Shown here piece by piece: positions 62,556-64,000 of a stretch of 64,000 nt of DNA (the first letter of the stretch is position 1; each line of letters starts with the position of its first letter). The notes beneath the pieces were generated by a model. The model worked only from the letters and a program-made list of their open reading frames with translations. It did no database searches and was not told where the DNA came from. Source of the stretch: Sporosarcina aquimarina (GTDB lineage Bacteria > Bacillota > Bacilli > Bacillales_A > Planococcaceae); NCBI RefSeq assembly GCF_023715615.1, contig NZ_JAMBOM010000003.1:1-64000 (forward strand), given 5' to 3'. A program made the position numbers and the translations under genes.

Positions 62556-62819
62556 TTAGATGATGACCGCTTTTTCGACTACTTCAAGAAGGCGGAAACG
62601 CTTTGTAGCTGACAACGGACGAGTTTCCATAATACGGACTACATCGCCGATTTTAGCTTCGTTCATTTCATCATGTGCTTTATATTTTTTAGAATACTTT
62701 ACACGCTTGCCATACAAAGAATGCTTTTTGTGTGTTTCTACCATTACCGTTACCGTTTTGTCCATTTTGTCGGATACAACACGGCCTGTGTATACTTTGC
62801 GTTGGTTACGCTCAGTCAT
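62556..62819 (-). CDS. rpsQ: 30S ribosomal protein S17
   Basis: An 87-residue OB-fold protein: [44 protein letters not shown] and [19 protein letters not shown]. The frame opens six codons upstream with the ribosome binding site inside it; ATG 62819 follows AAGGAGGT. Confidence 0.97.
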   Translation of the reverse strand: MTERNQRKVYTGRVVSDKMDKTVTVMVETHKKHSLYGKRVKYSKKYKAHDEMNEAKIGDVVRIMETRPLSATKRFRLLEVVEKAVII

Positions 62820-62836
62820 GGGTGCAACCTCCTTCA

Positions 62837-63461
<625 letters not shown>

Positions 63462-63463
63462 GA

Positions 63464-64000
63464 TTAGTTGCCTCCTTCCCCAGAGTTCTTCTTCACTGGA
63501 AGGACTTCTCCACGATAGATCCATACTTTAACACCAAGTTTTCCGTATGTTGTATCAGCTTCAGCATGTGCATAATCGATATCTGCACGAAGTGTATGAA
63601 GTGGGACAGTTCCTTCGCTGTAATGTTCTGCACGCGCGATGTCAGCTCCACCAAGACGTCCGGATACTTGAGTTTTGATACCCTTTGCTCCAGAACGGAT
63701 TGTACGTTGGATTGCTTGTTTTTGCGCACGGCGGAATGATACGCGGCTTTCTAGTTGACGAGCGATTGATTCTGCAACCAATTTTGCGTCAAGATCAGCA
63801 CGCTTAATTTCAACGATGTTAATGTGTACACGCTTGCCAGAGATTTCGTTAAGGTTTTTACGAAGTGCTTCGACTTCCGTACCACCTTTACCGATAACCA
63901 TACCTGGTTTAGCTGTGTGGATAGTGATGTTAACTTTCTTCGCAGCGCGTTCGATTTCTACTTTAGAAACTGAAGCGTCTACTAAACGTGCTTCGATATA
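63464..64000 (-). CDS. rpsC: 30S ribosomal protein S3 (5' end beyond the window)
   Basis: The last 178 residues of S3. The KH domain [18 protein letters not shown] and the C-terminal [57 protein letters not shown] and [13 protein letters not shown] are visible. The frame runs uninterrupted to position 64000, so the gene continues beyond the edge. It heads the visible part of the S10-spc block. Confidence 0.97.
   Translation of the reverse strand, partial: YIEARLVDASVSKVEIERAAKKVNITIHTAKPGMVIGKGGTEVEALRKNLNEISGKRVHINIVEIKRADLDAKLVAESIARQLESRVSFRRAQKQAIQRTIRSGAKGIKTQVSGRLGGADIARAEHYSEGTVPLHTLRADIDYAHAEADTTYGKLGVKVWIYRGEVLPVKKNSGEGGN

Overview
The window looks like the chromosome of a low-GC Gram-positive endospore former, most likely a Planococcaceae member of the Sporosarcina kind. 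It has Bacillus-type ribosome binding sites, a Bacillus-like gene order pdaB-like/kbaA/gerD/salA/cwlD, then rpsI-rplM-truA-ecfT-ecfA2-ecfA1 and the rplQ-to-rpsC ribosomal block, and sporulation or germination genes. The genus is an inference; no 16S rRNA is present.

Region by region. 1-14.2 kb: housekeeping and accessory genes. These are a CAP-domain exported protein, a Cu/Zn superoxide dismutase lipoprotein, an RlmI-type methyltransferase, an EamA exporter, a CstA/BtsT-type carbon-starvation (probably pyruvate) transporter beside a LytS/LytT-type two-component pair, nitronate monooxygenase, YwbE, and a MarR-MMPL efflux operon with a palindromic operator.

14.2-20.3 kb: an AT-rich island. It holds four small unrelated genes in one orientation (GNAT acetyltransferase, a DUF3977-like protein, ASCH protein, histidine phosphatase). 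A roughly 32-nt element recurs at the 3' end of each gene: a 16-nt conserved core, close to GAATCGGGCCAGATTG, flanked by variable arms that often pair. Seven copies were found by eye. A XerC-type tyrosine recombinase disabled by one frameshift sits at the head of the row. This resembles an integron-like cassette array and is the main discovery candidate. The acetyltransferase has its own extended -10 promoter and an 18-codon leader peptide followed by a hairpin. A cytoplasmic PAS histidine kinase completes the island.

20.3-32.2 kb: an amidohydrolase, YtoQ, then the phosphate uptake genes in an unusual split (pstB alone, later pstSCA), each part preceded by 11-bp-spaced PhoP boxes. Between them lie a membrane hybrid histidine kinase and a 36-copy array of 21-bp repeats. 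After pstA come a stand-alone receiver and an HPt-REC-GGDEF-REC protein. Together with the hybrid kinase these could form a phosphorelay ending in c-di-GMP synthesis.

32.2-41.6 kb: glmM-cdaR-cdaA (cell wall precursor and c-di-AMP), rsiW-sigW with a SigW-type autoregulatory promoter, arginase, a PAS-GGDEF-EAL protein, and a five-tRNA operon (Asn, Thr, Glu, Tyr, Gln) followed by a 54-bp direct repeat. 41.6-48.7 kb: the sporulation/germination cluster, a rhodanese, an MscS channel and an HpaB-family oxygenase. 48.8-64.0 kb: an almost uninterrupted minus-strand run of ribosomal protein, rpoA, infA, adk and secY genes, with rpsC cut by the window edge. The usual map gene between adk and infA is missing, leaving a 376-bp gap.
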